Assembly: GCA_020634155.1 (NCBI GenBank)
Contig: JACKCI010000001.1
Location: forward strand, 2,115,722 to 2,179,721
Reading direction: 5' to 3'
Origin: Anaerolineales bacterium
GTDB taxonomy: Bacteria; Chloroflexota; Anaerolineae; Aggregatilineales; J027
Length of the DNA: 64,000 bases
The notes below the pieces were generated by a model. That model ran no database searches, was not told the DNA's origin, and was given only the letters and a program-made list of their open reading frames with translations. Numbering within the stretch: position 1 is the stretch's first letter; every line of letters begins with the position of its first letter. This document shows positions 1-7,732 of this stretch, one piece after another. The position numbers and the translations under genes were made by a program.

Positions 1-109
1 CGAGGGAGAGTCTATCATCGACAACGCCGAGCTAATTGACCGCACCTTCGAGCAGGTCATCACCAAGCTCCAGTACATTGGCGCACGCATTGAGGTTGTG
101 CAGTCATGA
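1..109 (+). CDS. murA: UDP-N-acetylglucosamine 1-carboxyvinyltransferase, C-terminal fragment
   Basis: Only the last 35 codons are in the window; the reading frame starts before base 1 and ends at the TGA at 107-109. The encoded tail (residues ...IIDNAELIDRTFEQV... then L-x-x-x-GARIE) resembles the C-terminal end of MurA, where a conserved ID-x-x-x-x-x-R-x-Y-E-x-x-x-x-KL-x-x-LGA-x-I pattern closes the last alpha/beta unit. MurA transfers enolpyruvate to UDP-GlcNAc in the cytoplasm, the first committed step of peptidoglycan synthesis. The following MurF-like and Ddl genes support the call, and the stop overlaps the next start (ATGA), indicating an operon. Identification from so short a piece is an inference. 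Confidence 0.6.
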   Translation, partial: EGESIIDNAELIDRTFEQVITKLQYIGARIEVVQS

Positions 110-876
110 CCCAACGCATGGTTGACGGCCTAGCGACAGGCTATACCATTGTAGGGGAAGGGCTGCCTGTGTTATTGCTGCACGGCTGGGGAGTCGATAG
201 CGAGACTATGCTGCCTGTTGCCAACGCCCTCGCCAAAGCTGGCTATAGCGCCCATGTCATTGACTTTCCCGGCTTTGGTCAGAGCGCCTTACCACCTGAG
301 CCTTGGCGCGTTGAGGATTATGCACACTGGGTAATTGCTTATCTTGACGTAGCGGGTTTAGAACGGGTACATCTCATTGGGCATTCATTCGGAGGGCGAG
401 TCAGCCTCGTGCTAGGGGGAACGTACCCTGAGCGTATTGGGAAAATCGCCCTATCGAACAGCGCGGGTGTCAAATTACCCTTACCCTTGAAGATACAGGT
501 TTACTATGTCTGGCGGCGGGTACTCATGGCGCTCCTGAGCCTTCCCGGTCTCGGCAAGGTCAAAACCCAAGTGCGGGAACGCTTGCGCCGACGGTACGGC
601 TCGGCAGATTATCTAAAAGCCGGGCCGCTGCAAGAGACCTTTAAGCTAGTGGTCAATGAAGACTTGTTGCCCTATGCGCGGCGTATCCAAGCCCCAACCC
701 TGCTTTTTTGGGGTGACCGAGACCTTGATACTCCGCTCCAAATAGGGCAAATTTTAGAGCGTGAAATTCCCGATGCAGGCTTGGTCGTGTTCAAAGGGGC
801 GGGGCATTATGCCTATCTCGACCAATTCGAGCAGTTTATGCGGGTCGTTGTACATTTCTTTGGTGATAAAACGTGA
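106..876 (+). CDS. alpha/beta hydrolase
   Basis: A 256-residue alpha/beta-hydrolase-fold protein. It shows the oxyanion-hole motif HGWG near residue 26, the nucleophile elbow GHSFGG with Ser94, a WGDRD segment near residue 205 carrying the likely acid, and GAGHYAYL near residue 235 carrying the catalytic His, so all three triad members are present. There is no signal peptide, so it is probably cytoplasmic. Its ATG overlaps the stop of the upstream murA-like gene and its own TGA overlaps the next ATG, so it is translationally coupled inside a cell-wall operon. The family covers esterases, lipases, haloperoxidases and C-C hydrolases; the substrate cannot be told from sequence. A role in envelope metabolism is inferred only from its neighbours. 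Confidence 0.85.
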   Translation: MTQRMVDGLATGYTIVGEGLPVLLLHGWGVDSETMLPVANALAKAGYSAHVIDFPGFGQSALPPEPWRVEDYAHWVIAYLDVAGLERVHLIGHSFGGRVSLVLGGTYPERIGKIALSNSAGVKLPLPLKIQVYYVWRRVLMALLSLPGLGKVKTQVRERLRRRYGSADYLKAGPLQETFKLVVNEDLLPYARRIQAPTLLFWGDRDLDTPLQIGQILEREIPDAGLVVFKGAGHYAYLDQFEQFMRVVVHFFGDKT

Positions 877-2492
877 TGGTCATTCTAGCCTTTATCGGAT
901 TGTTATGGGGAGCGCTCACCATCTGGCGGATACGCCTGTTGGCGCGGTTCTTCCAAATCGAAGAATACAAGTCTGGGCGTTTCCTGCGCTGGTGGACAGC
1001 CAAACGTGAGCGCTGGTTGCCGACGCGCTTGGCAGGCGGCGCATTGGCGGGCTTTGTCCTAGCGGGTGTACTGCTCTCGTTAGGGGTAGGTATATGGCCC
1101 CTGCACTTGGCATGGTGGATAGCGGTAGGGATTGCCCTTGGCTGGCCTGAACCCGCCAAGGAAATCAAGAAACGCTTTGTTCGCACCCAACGCGCTACCC
1201 GTCTCTTGGCGACGGCTTTCACGCTGGCAGTGGTCATTAATATGGTGCCAGCCCTACTCATCAAGGAACTGGAAGCCACCAATCTTGAAATCCTAGCACT
1301 GGTCGGCCTCTTGTCCTATGGATTGGCTCCCCTCTATCTATCCCTTGCCAATATCCTGATGTATCCAGTGGAGGAGACACTGCGCTGGGGCTTTCGCACC
1401 AAGGCCAAACGCCGGCTAGAAGCCGCTGGCCCAATCGTGATTGGCGTCACGGGTAGCTATGGCAAGACCAGCACCAAAGAATATATCGCCCATATCCTGA
1501 ACGGGCGCTGCAAAGTGCTTGCCACACCCAAGAGCTTTAATACCGTGATGGGTATCTGTATCACCATCAACAACGACCTCGACCCCAACCTCGGCTACCA
1601 GTATTTTGTGGTGGAGATGGGGGCCTATATACGGGGTGAGATTCAGCGCATTTGCGACCTGACCCATCCCCAAATTGGTGTGGTTACAGCCGTTGGGCCA
1701 CAGCACCTTGAGCGCTTTGGCTCAGTTGAGAACATTGTCGAAGCCAAATATGAATTGATTAGAGCCTTGCCAGCCGACGGGGTAGGGGTCTTTAATGCTG
1801 ATGACCCGCGTGTGTTGGGTATGGCTCAACGCGGTTATCCTCAAACGCGCTATCAGGTCTCCTATGCTGATGCACCAGATGCCCGTCTAGTCGCCAAAAA
1901 TGTGCAGCATACCCTCGACGGTTTATCATTTGAGGTGGTTGACCAAGAGACGCAGGAAAGCCGCGCCTTTCGGACACCGTTGGTTGGGCTGCATAATGTG
2001 ACCAATATCCTGCTGGCGGCTAATGTTGCACGACACCTCGGCATGTCGCTTGCTGAAATTGCATTACGGGTGGCCTCCCTCCAGCCTGCCGAACACCGCC
2101 TCAAGCGCACCGTCTTGCCCAATGGTATCACGGTGCTGGATGATGCTTATAACACCAACCCCGTCGGAGCCATCAGCGCCCTTGAGGTACTCAGCCTGCA
2201 TCGAGAGGGTCGGCGTGTTCTGATTACCCCCGGCATGGTCGAGCTAGGGCCACTCCAAGCTGAAGAAAATGAAAAATTAGGCAAGGCGGCCCCGCGCTAT
2301 TGTACGGATATTATTCTGGTAGGCACCGAGCAAGCGGCCCCTATCCAGCAAGGCATCCATAGCACTGATTTTGACCTCACACGGCTGCAAATCATGGAAA
2401 CCGTCAACGAAGCCATTGCATGGTATCAACGCGAGTTAAAATCGGGTGATGCTGTTTTATTTTTAAATGATCTTTCTGACAATTATTTATAG
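876..2492 (+). CDS. membrane-anchored Mur ligase, MurF-like (UDP-MurNAc-tripeptide--D-Ala-D-Ala ligase type)
   Basis: An ATP-dependent Mur ligase of 538 residues. The first about 160 residues contain four or five hydrophobic segments (about 2-20, 52-92, 108-128 and 138-160), absent from soluble MurF. The Mur ligase core follows: P-loop GVTGSYGKTSTK near residue 190, a central-domain VVEMGAYIRGEI segment, GPQHLERFGS, and the C-terminal-domain DDAYNTNP motif. The family joins D-Ala-D-Ala to UDP-MurNAc-tripeptide, and ddl directly downstream would supply that dipeptide, so MurF activity is the best inference. An atypical Mur-family ligase acting on another envelope substrate is possible. Start: GTG at 873 and ATG at 876 are in frame; the ATG overlaps the previous stop. 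Confidence 0.8.
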   Translation: MVILAFIGLLWGALTIWRIRLLARFFQIEEYKSGRFLRWWTAKRERWLPTRLAGGALAGFVLAGVLLSLGVGIWPLHLAWWIAVGIALGWPEPAKEIKKRFVRTQRATRLLATAFTLAVVINMVPALLIKELEATNLEILALVGLLSYGLAPLYLSLANILMYPVEETLRWGFRTKAKRRLEAAGPIVIGVTGSYGKTSTKEYIAHILNGRCKVLATPKSFNTVMGICITINNDLDPNLGYQYFVVEMGAYIRGEIQRICDLTHPQIGVVTAVGPQHLERFGSVENIVEAKYELIRALPADGVGVFNADDPRVLGMAQRGYPQTRYQVSYADAPDARLVAKNVQHTLDGLSFEVVDQETQESRAFRTPLVGLHNVTNILLAANVARHLGMSLAEIALRVASLQPAEHRLKRTVLPNGITVLDDAYNTNPVGAISALEVLSLHREGRRVLITPGMVELGPLQAEENEKLGKAAPRYCTDIILVGTEQAAPIQQGIHSTDFDLTRLQIMETVNEAIAWYQRELKSGDAVLFLNDLSDNYL

Positions 2493-2500
2493 GGGGACCT

Positions 2501-3685
2501 ATGGCAAATAAAAAACCGATTGTCGGTGTCTTCTTTGGCAGCCGATCTGTTGAACACGATGTCTCAATCGTCACCGCCCATCAAGTCATGCAATCCTTTG
2601 ACGAAGACAAGTATGAGGTGGTGCCTGTTTATCTGAATCGAGATGGGCGCTGGTTCACTGGCTCTGGTCTGATGGACATTGACAATTACCAATTGGATGT
2701 CTCAACCATCTCGACCATCTACGAAACGCATTTATCACCCAATACTCGTTACCCCGGCCTGATTACCCCGCCCATCAGCAAGCGCTTCGGCAAATCAAAA
2801 TTCAAGCGCATTGATGTGGCTTTTAGCACTATTCATGGCACCCATGGCGAAGACGGCACTATTCAAGGCCTTTTTGAATTGGTCGATATTCCGTATGTAG
2901 GGACGGGGGTACTGGCCTCCGCCATAGGCAATAACAAGATTGTCGCCAAAGCCCTCCTGCGCCAACATGGGGTGCCTGTCGTTGATGAGGTCAGCTTTGC
3001 ACGCCATGAATGGCTGGAAAACCCCGATGCAGTGCTGGCGAAAATCGAAGTCTTGGGCTATCCCGTTTTTATCAAGCCCGCTACCCTTGGCTCTAGTGTG
3101 GGCGTAGCACGGGTAGAAGATGCCGAGCATGCCCGCTTGCATATCGAGGTCGCGGCCAGCTTCTCGCGTCAAATCTTAGCAGAGCGGGCCATTGAGGGCG
3201 GGGTCGAAATCAACTGCGCGGTGATGGGGCATATTGACCTTGAAGCGTCCGTCTTAGAGCAGCCCATTTCTAGTGAGGCCTTCCTGACCTATGATGATAA
3301 ATATCTGCGGAAGGGCGGCAAGAGCGCGGGCATGAAAGGCGCTGACCGCATGATTCCGGCTCCCATTAGTGAAGAACTCACCACCAAAATTCAAGACATG
3401 ACCAAGCAGGCCTTTGCTGCTATCAATGGCTATGGCATCGCCCGCATTGACTATTTGGTCAAGCCGGAGACGGGCGAGGTCTGGTTGAATGAGATTAACA
3501 CCATGCCGGGGTCACTCTCCTTCTACCTATGGGAGGCATCGGGCAAATCAGCCCGCCAAGTGGTTGAGACCCTGCTGGAAATCGCCCAGAATGTGCATGC
3601 GGAGAAGCGCCAAACGACTTATAACTACCAATCCAAGCTACTGGAGCAGGCCGCGACACGGGGCGTTAAGGGTATCAAAAAATAA
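2501..3685 (+). CDS. ddl: D-alanine--D-alanine ligase
   Basis: A 394-residue ATP-grasp enzyme that condenses two D-alanines for the peptidoglycan stem peptide. The N-terminal signature is GVFFGSRSVEHDVSI (residues about 8-22), followed by the substrate-binding HGTHGEDGTIQGLFE segment, the ATP-grasp loop region around TLGSSVGVA, and the metal-binding C-terminal block VWLNEINTMPGS. The length is slightly above the usual 310-370 because of a charged C-terminal tail. A strong ribosome-binding site (AGGGGGA, about 2488-2494 region) precedes the ATG, and it sits 8 bases after the MurF-like gene, so it is in the same operon. No key residue is missing. Confidence 0.95.
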   Translation: MANKKPIVGVFFGSRSVEHDVSIVTAHQVMQSFDEDKYEVVPVYLNRDGRWFTGSGLMDIDNYQLDVSTISTIYETHLSPNTRYPGLITPPISKRFGKSKFKRIDVAFSTIHGTHGEDGTIQGLFELVDIPYVGTGVLASAIGNNKIVAKALLRQHGVPVVDEVSFARHEWLENPDAVLAKIEVLGYPVFIKPATLGSSVGVARVEDAEHARLHIEVAASFSRQILAERAIEGGVEINCAVMGHIDLEASVLEQPISSEAFLTYDDKYLRKGGKSAGMKGADRMIPAPISEELTTKIQDMTKQAFAAINGYGIARIDYLVKPETGEVWLNEINTMPGSLSFYLWEASGKSARQVVETLLEIAQNVHAEKRQTTYNYQSKLLEQAATRGVKGIKK

Positions 3686-3687
3686 CC

Positions 3688-4440
3688 ATGCAGCGTTTCA
3701 AGACGAGGCTGCATCGCTGGCTTGACCCGTTCTTGGCATGGCCGTCCCGTCGTGCTGCCAAACGCGACTTGGCAAATTTAGCCGATGGGGACTACTTGTT
3801 GCCTTTTGAGGTACCCTATGTGCCACAATTTGCCAGCACAGAGTACATCAACGACTATATTCATCATGGCTACGACGGCACCCAAGACCCCCATTGGCGG
3901 CGCTTTGGTGCCGATGACCCTAGTGAGTATGCGTTTTGGGCACCGCGAGTCTGTGCCTTGGCCTGCCTGCAAATGGGGATGATGGCCCATAATCCCCAAC
4001 TCCCGCCAACCTTGTGGCAATTAGTCCAAGAAGGGTTAGAGGTCGGTGGCTATCGGTTGCATGATGAGGATGGGCGCTGGATTGATGAGGGCTGGTATTT
4101 TCCGGCACAGGTGACCCTTGCCGAGCGTTATGGCCTTCAGATGCAAGGCTATAGTTATCAATCGCCCCTTGCTATCTGCCAGCATATCCACGAGGGGCGT
4201 TTGGTAGCGGCGGCGGTATCACCTGAGTTGGGAGAACGGAAGCCTCAATCCAATCGCTATGGAGGACATTTGGTGCTGGTGATAGGCTTCCGCTGGAAAC
4301 AAGGGCATCCAATAGCCTATCAAGTCCATAATCCATCAGGTCGCTACCCAGAATTGCAGGCGGGGGCATGGATTCCCGCCTCTCGATTTCAGCAGCATTA
4401 TGCCTATCGCTTCTCGACTTTGGTTAAACTCAATCAGTAA
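3688..4440 (+). CDS. C39-like cysteine-protease-fold protein
   Basis: A 250-residue protein resembling the peptidase_C39_2 family. The VPYVPQFAS motif near residue 40 opens the domain. A Cys-containing helix start, APRVCALACL (about residues 88-97), provides a candidate nucleophile. GGHLVLVIGF near residue 200 provides the His, and VHNPSG near 220 occupies the place of the usual acidic or amide residue. No clear cleavable signal peptide is visible; the N terminus is basic (RFKTRLHRWL). The start lies 2 bases after the ddl stop, so it is co-transcribed with cell-wall genes. Relatives include bacteriocin-processing and peptidoglycan-associated proteins. The activity is not proven, and a non-catalytic or peptide-bond-cleaving envelope role are both possible. 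Confidence 0.7.
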   Translation: MQRFKTRLHRWLDPFLAWPSRRAAKRDLANLADGDYLLPFEVPYVPQFASTEYINDYIHHGYDGTQDPHWRRFGADDPSEYAFWAPRVCALACLQMGMMAHNPQLPPTLWQLVQEGLEVGGYRLHDEDGRWIDEGWYFPAQVTLAERYGLQMQGYSYQSPLAICQHIHEGRLVAAAVSPELGERKPQSNRYGGHLVLVIGFRWKQGHPIAYQVHNPSGRYPELQAGAWIPASRFQQHYAYRFSTLVKLNQ

Positions 4441-4447
4441 TCCCCCT

Positions 4448-4463
4448 TAGAATTTGCTATAAT
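4448..4463 (+). promoter_or_regulatory. extended -10 promoter, copy 1
   Basis: The 16-base block ends in TGCTATAAT, a perfect TATAAT (4458-4463) with an upstream TG extension. The same 16 bases recur at 5946-5961. It lies 100 bases before the AraC-type gene. No good -35 is seen, which fits an extended -10 promoter. Confidence 0.65.
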
Positions 4464-4562
4464 AATTGGAACATCCGTACTACCCAAATCGCTAGAGGTA
4501 GCCCCCCTGAGCGATTTATTTCATGCTTGCCCATTGTAGTGCGACAAAGAGGACACCAAGGC

Positions 4563-5243
4563 ATGACGTTTGACTTTGACAGCAGACCCTCAACCTCCCC
4601 TTTAGTTGAGGTTATCTGGCGTACCCGTAGTGAGCGCGATGCCGACAGTTTTATTTCGGTGGCAGTCGCCCAGTGGGAAATGGTCATTACCCAGCAGTAT
4701 GGTCGGGCTGTTTGTACCATTCGAGGGCCAGAAACCAAAGCCTCTCCAGCTCCGATACCCAAAAACGCTGAATTTTTCGGCGTCACCTTCAAACTTGGGG
4801 CATTTATGCCGACCTTGCCAGTTGGTAATCTGGTTGATGGGGGCATTCATCTACCAGAGGCGACAGGCCAATCCTTTTGGCTACAAGGCTCCACTTGGCA
4901 ACTGCCCACCTTTGACAATGCTGATACCTTCATTGAACGGCTTGCCCGTCAAGGCCTCTTGACCTATGAACCTGTTGTAGATGATGTGTTGCAGGGGCGA
5001 ATCGGAGATTTATCATTGCGTTCTGTGCAACGTCGGTTCTTGCGGGCAACAGGCCTAACACATGGCACCGTCTACCAAATTCAACGCGCCCGTTACGCGA
5101 TGAGCCTCTTGCAGCAAGGTATCGGCATACATGACACCGTAGAGGAGGCGGGCTATGCCGACCAATCCCACCTCACCCGTTCACTCAAGCGCTTTATTGG
5201 GCAGACACCTGCTCAGTTGTTGGCTGTGAATACAACACGCTAG
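4563..5243 (+). CDS. AraC-family transcriptional regulator
   Basis: A 226-residue DNA-binding protein. The C-terminal about 90 residues form an AraC/XylS double helix-turn-helix: SLRSVQRRFLRATGLTHG, then IHDTVEEAGYADQSHLTRSLKRFIG, ending in the typical Q-TPAQL. The N-terminal part matches the sensing domain found in regulators of the DUF6597 type (short beta-rich, GPETKAS..., GVTFKLGAFMP...). ATG 4563 is chosen because AGAGGA lies 9 bases upstream; upstream in-frame TTG and GTG codons exist but lack a ribosome-binding site. The gene is preceded by an extended -10 promoter and followed by a dihydrofolate-reductase-like gene, a common partner of such regulators. The ligand is unknown. Confidence 0.85.
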   Translation: MTFDFDSRPSTSPLVEVIWRTRSERDADSFISVAVAQWEMVITQQYGRAVCTIRGPETKASPAPIPKNAEFFGVTFKLGAFMPTLPVGNLVDGGIHLPEATGQSFWLQGSTWQLPTFDNADTFIERLARQGLLTYEPVVDDVLQGRIGDLSLRSVQRRFLRATGLTHGTVYQIQRARYAMSLLQQGIGIHDTVEEAGYADQSHLTRSLKRFIGQTPAQLLAVNTTR

Positions 5244-5324
5244 TGTCGTTTTTGTTCAAGACAGCCACCGCTAATTCGATTAAGCTACACCTATCGACGG
5301 CAACCCATAGAAGGAAAACAACCG

Positions 5325-5858
5325 ATGAGAAAGCTAGTAGTCACCGAATTTCTGTCTCTCGACGGCATTATGGAAGAACCCAGTTGGACAATGCCCTATT
5401 GGAATGACGAGATTGCCAAGTTCAAAGATGACGAGCAACGCACCTGTGACGCCTTGCTGCTGGGACGGGTGACTTATCAGGGGTTTGCTGCGGCATGGCC
5501 GGAAAGCGATGATGAAGGGGCCGACATCATGAACAGCCTGCCTAAATATGTGGCCTCAACCACCTTAGATAAAGTAGAGTGGCAGAACTCCTCATTACTC
5601 AAGGGGGATGTTGTGGAGGCCATCACCCAACTCAAGCAGCAGGTAGGTCGGGATATTTTGGTGTATGGGAGTGCCACACTGGTACAGACTCTGATGCAGC
5701 ATGATTTGGTGGATTGCTATCGACTTTTGGTCTATCCAGTGGTTCTGGGCAAAGGCATACGGCTGTTTCAAGCCGGAACCACCGCCACCCTCCAATTGGT
5801 CGAAACGCAATCCTTCAATGGGGGTGTGGTGGCGCTCATCTATGAACCGAAGCGGTAG
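5325..5858 (+). CDS. dihydrofolate reductase-family protein (RibD C-terminal-like)
   Basis: A 177-residue protein of the RibD_C/DHFR-like superfamily. It opens with MRKLVVTEFLSLDGIME, the hallmark N terminus of this group, then shows LLGRVTYQGFAAAWP, a KYVAST...W segment, GSATLVQTLMQHDLVD and the closing YPVVLGKGIRLF block. These form an NAD(P)H-binding DHFR-like fold. Members reduce pyrimidine intermediates or pterins, but most, including this isolated type, have no assigned substrate. AAGGAAAA lies before the ATG. It follows the AraC regulator by 81 bases and a hairpin ends the unit, so the two may form a small operon. Confidence 0.88.
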   Translation: MRKLVVTEFLSLDGIMEEPSWTMPYWNDEIAKFKDDEQRTCDALLLGRVTYQGFAAAWPESDDEGADIMNSLPKYVASTTLDKVEWQNSSLLKGDVVEAITQLKQQVGRDILVYGSATLVQTLMQHDLVDCYRLLVYPVVLGKGIRLFQAGTTATLQLVETQSFNGGVVALIYEPKR

Positions 5859-5884
5859 TAAAAACCCGCCACCAAGACAGCAAG

Positions 5885-5912
5885 AGAGCGATTCTATAGG
5901 GTCGCTCTTGTT
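5885..5912 (+). terminator. weak intrinsic terminator
   Basis: A perfect 7-bp inverted repeat (AGAGCGA at 5885-5891 and TCGCTCT at 5902-5908) with a 10-base loop stands 27 bases after the DHFR-like stop. Only a short T-containing tail (TTGTT) follows, so efficiency is uncertain. Confidence 0.5.
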
Positions 5913-5945
5913 AGCTTTGGTTAAGATGCTGAAGTGACTTCCCCC

Positions 5946-5961
5946 TAGAATTTGCTATAAT
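5946..5961 (+). promoter_or_regulatory. extended -10 promoter, copy 2
   Basis: This is identical over 16 bases to the block at 4448-4463, ending TGCTATAAT (TATAAT at 5956-5961). It lies 52 bases before the GTG of the glycosyltransferase gene and just after a terminator hairpin, as expected for a new transcription unit. Confidence 0.7.
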
Positions 5962-6013
5962 GCTTGACGGTTTACTATAATAAACTTCAACAACTAGATT
6001 TTGGAGGACACAC

Positions 6014-7579
6014 GTGCCGTATCAATCGCCGGGGGCACGACGCCCCAATGTGCAATTTGGTGTGGCGCAGACTGGGGTCAACGTCGCCCCAGCCCCCATC
6101 CCGCAGCGGATTTTAGATGCCATCCCCGGAGCTTTGGCTTGGTTTAGCTTGGGCTTGGTGGTTTTAGGTGCTATCTATGCTCCGCTGGTCATGTTGATGG
6201 GTGCTGCTTTCCTAGGTCTGTATTCGAGTACCCGCTTTATGCTGGCGGGGGTAGCCGCTGTGATGGGCCTACGCCGTATCCGCCGTTGGCACCAAACCGA
6301 TTGGCAATACGAGTATTACCAACGGCGCACCGATGACAGCCTACCCCTCGAAGCTGTCCATCATATTGTGATTATTCCCAATTACAAAGAAGAACTCTCG
6401 ACCCTGCGTACCACACTGGATCGCCTTGCCGAGCAGCCTAACGCGCTCGACAGTGTGACAATTGTGCTGGCGATGGAAGCTGGCGACCCCGACGCCGTGA
6501 CCAAAGGTGAGATTTTACAAGCTGAATATCAACGGCTTTTTGCCAACTTCTTTGTTCCCGTTCATCCCAAAGGCATCCAAAACGAGATTCAATGCAAATC
6601 TGCCAATCAAGCATGGGCCGCCCGTTGGGCCAAACGTCGCTTGGTCGATGAGATGGGCATGAATATCCATCATATTGTGGTCACCACCATGGATGCCGAT
6701 ACCTTATTCGATAAGCACTATCTGGAAGCCTTGGGCGTTCTGTTTGCAACTGATGACCGTCGCTATTCGGCCTTCTGGCAATCACCCATCCGCTATCATA
6801 GTAATGTATGGGAGATTAATCCCTTTATGCGATTGCTGCATGCCTATTCGTCTGCATGGGAATTGGCATATATGGCGGCCCCTTGGTGGCAAACACTTCC
6901 GATGTCGTCTTACTCCCTGAGCCTCAAGTTGCTAGATAATTCCGGCTATTGGGACTCAGATGTTATTGCAGATGAATGGCACATGTTCATCAAATCCTAC
7001 TTCAAGCGTGAAGGCGATTTGGTGCTGCGCCCGATTTATCTGCCCTTCCTTGCCAGCGCAACAGGTGGCGATAACCTCCTCAGTGCGGTTAAGCGCCGTT
7101 ATAGCCAAACCCTGCGTCATGCTTGGGGTGCTAAGGAAATCGGTTACACCATCAGCCAAATGCGCGAACACCCCTATGTCGGGTTTCGACAAGGCTTTCG
7201 CTTGCTGTTCCGTGTTGCTCATGACAATCTGCTGGCAGGGGCTGGTTGGGTGATTATTACCCTTGGCACCCAATTACCCGCCCTCTTGCATCCACATTTG
7301 TTGATTGGCAATGAGAAATCACCCCAATTTATTCTCTTGCAAATCTCATTTGCGATGGTCTCCATCATGACCCTGTTTTTCTGGGGCATTGATGTGCGAA
7401 TCCGTCCTCCACGCCCTGAGAATCAGAAGCAGACCTCGGTTGAGCGTCTCCAATCGCTCATCAGTATTCCGATGCTGCCAACGATTACACTGGTCTGTTT
7501 GGCCTTTCCCGTGATACAGGCCCAAACCCAATTGATGTTTGGGATACCCCTGCACTTTAAAGTCACTAAAAAATCCTAA
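6014..7579 (+). CDS. membrane-associated family 2 glycosyltransferase
   Basis: A 521-residue glycosyltransferase with a GT-A catalytic domain between membrane segments. Two hydrophobic helices lie near residues 38-85. The catalytic part begins at VHHIVIIPNYKEE (about 117) and includes the metal/nucleotide-binding MDADT block (about 226) and DEWHMFIK (about 317) in the position of the acceptor-side acidic motif. Three further hydrophobic segments occupy 410-510. It probably transfers a sugar from a nucleotide or lipid-linked donor at the inner membrane face; donor and acceptor are unknown. GTG 6014 is preceded by TTGGAGGA with suitable spacing. It has its own promoter and a strong terminator, so it is likely monocistronic. 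Confidence 0.82.
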   Translation: MPYQSPGARRPNVQFGVAQTGVNVAPAPIPQRILDAIPGALAWFSLGLVVLGAIYAPLVMLMGAAFLGLYSSTRFMLAGVAAVMGLRRIRRWHQTDWQYEYYQRRTDDSLPLEAVHHIVIIPNYKEELSTLRTTLDRLAEQPNALDSVTIVLAMEAGDPDAVTKGEILQAEYQRLFANFFVPVHPKGIQNEIQCKSANQAWAARWAKRRLVDEMGMNIHHIVVTTMDADTLFDKHYLEALGVLFATDDRRYSAFWQSPIRYHSNVWEINPFMRLLHAYSSAWELAYMAAPWWQTLPMSSYSLSLKLLDNSGYWDSDVIADEWHMFIKSYFKREGDLVLRPIYLPFLASATGGDNLLSAVKRRYSQTLRHAWGAKEIGYTISQMREHPYVGFRQGFRLLFRVAHDNLLAGAGWVIITLGTQLPALLHPHLLIGNEKSPQFILLQISFAMVSIMTLFFWGIDVRIRPPRPENQKQTSVERLQSLISIPMLPTITLVCLAFPVIQAQTQLMFGIPLHFKVTKKS

Positions 7580-7589
7580 TGAAGCCAAG

Positions 7590-7613
7590 GCCCTCCGCAA
7601 AGAGGGCTTTTTT
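7590..7613 (+). terminator. rho-independent terminator
   Basis: GCCCTC (7590-7595) pairs perfectly with GAGGGC (7602-7607) across a 6-base loop and is followed directly by six T residues. It closes the glycosyltransferase gene. Confidence 0.9.
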
Positions 7614-7732
7614 CTACCCTACTAGACCTCAGCGCTAACCTTATATGGGATTTTGTGCATTGTTTAACTTTCGTGCTATGGCGTAAACTATGAGGACGCT
7701 TATTTATTCTCGCTTTGATACGGTGGAAGTGT

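Noticed and set aside
873..878. GTG 873 as start of the MurF-like gene
   Set aside because: It is directly followed by an in-frame ATG that overlaps the upstream stop; the two differ by one residue and the ATG is the more usual choice.
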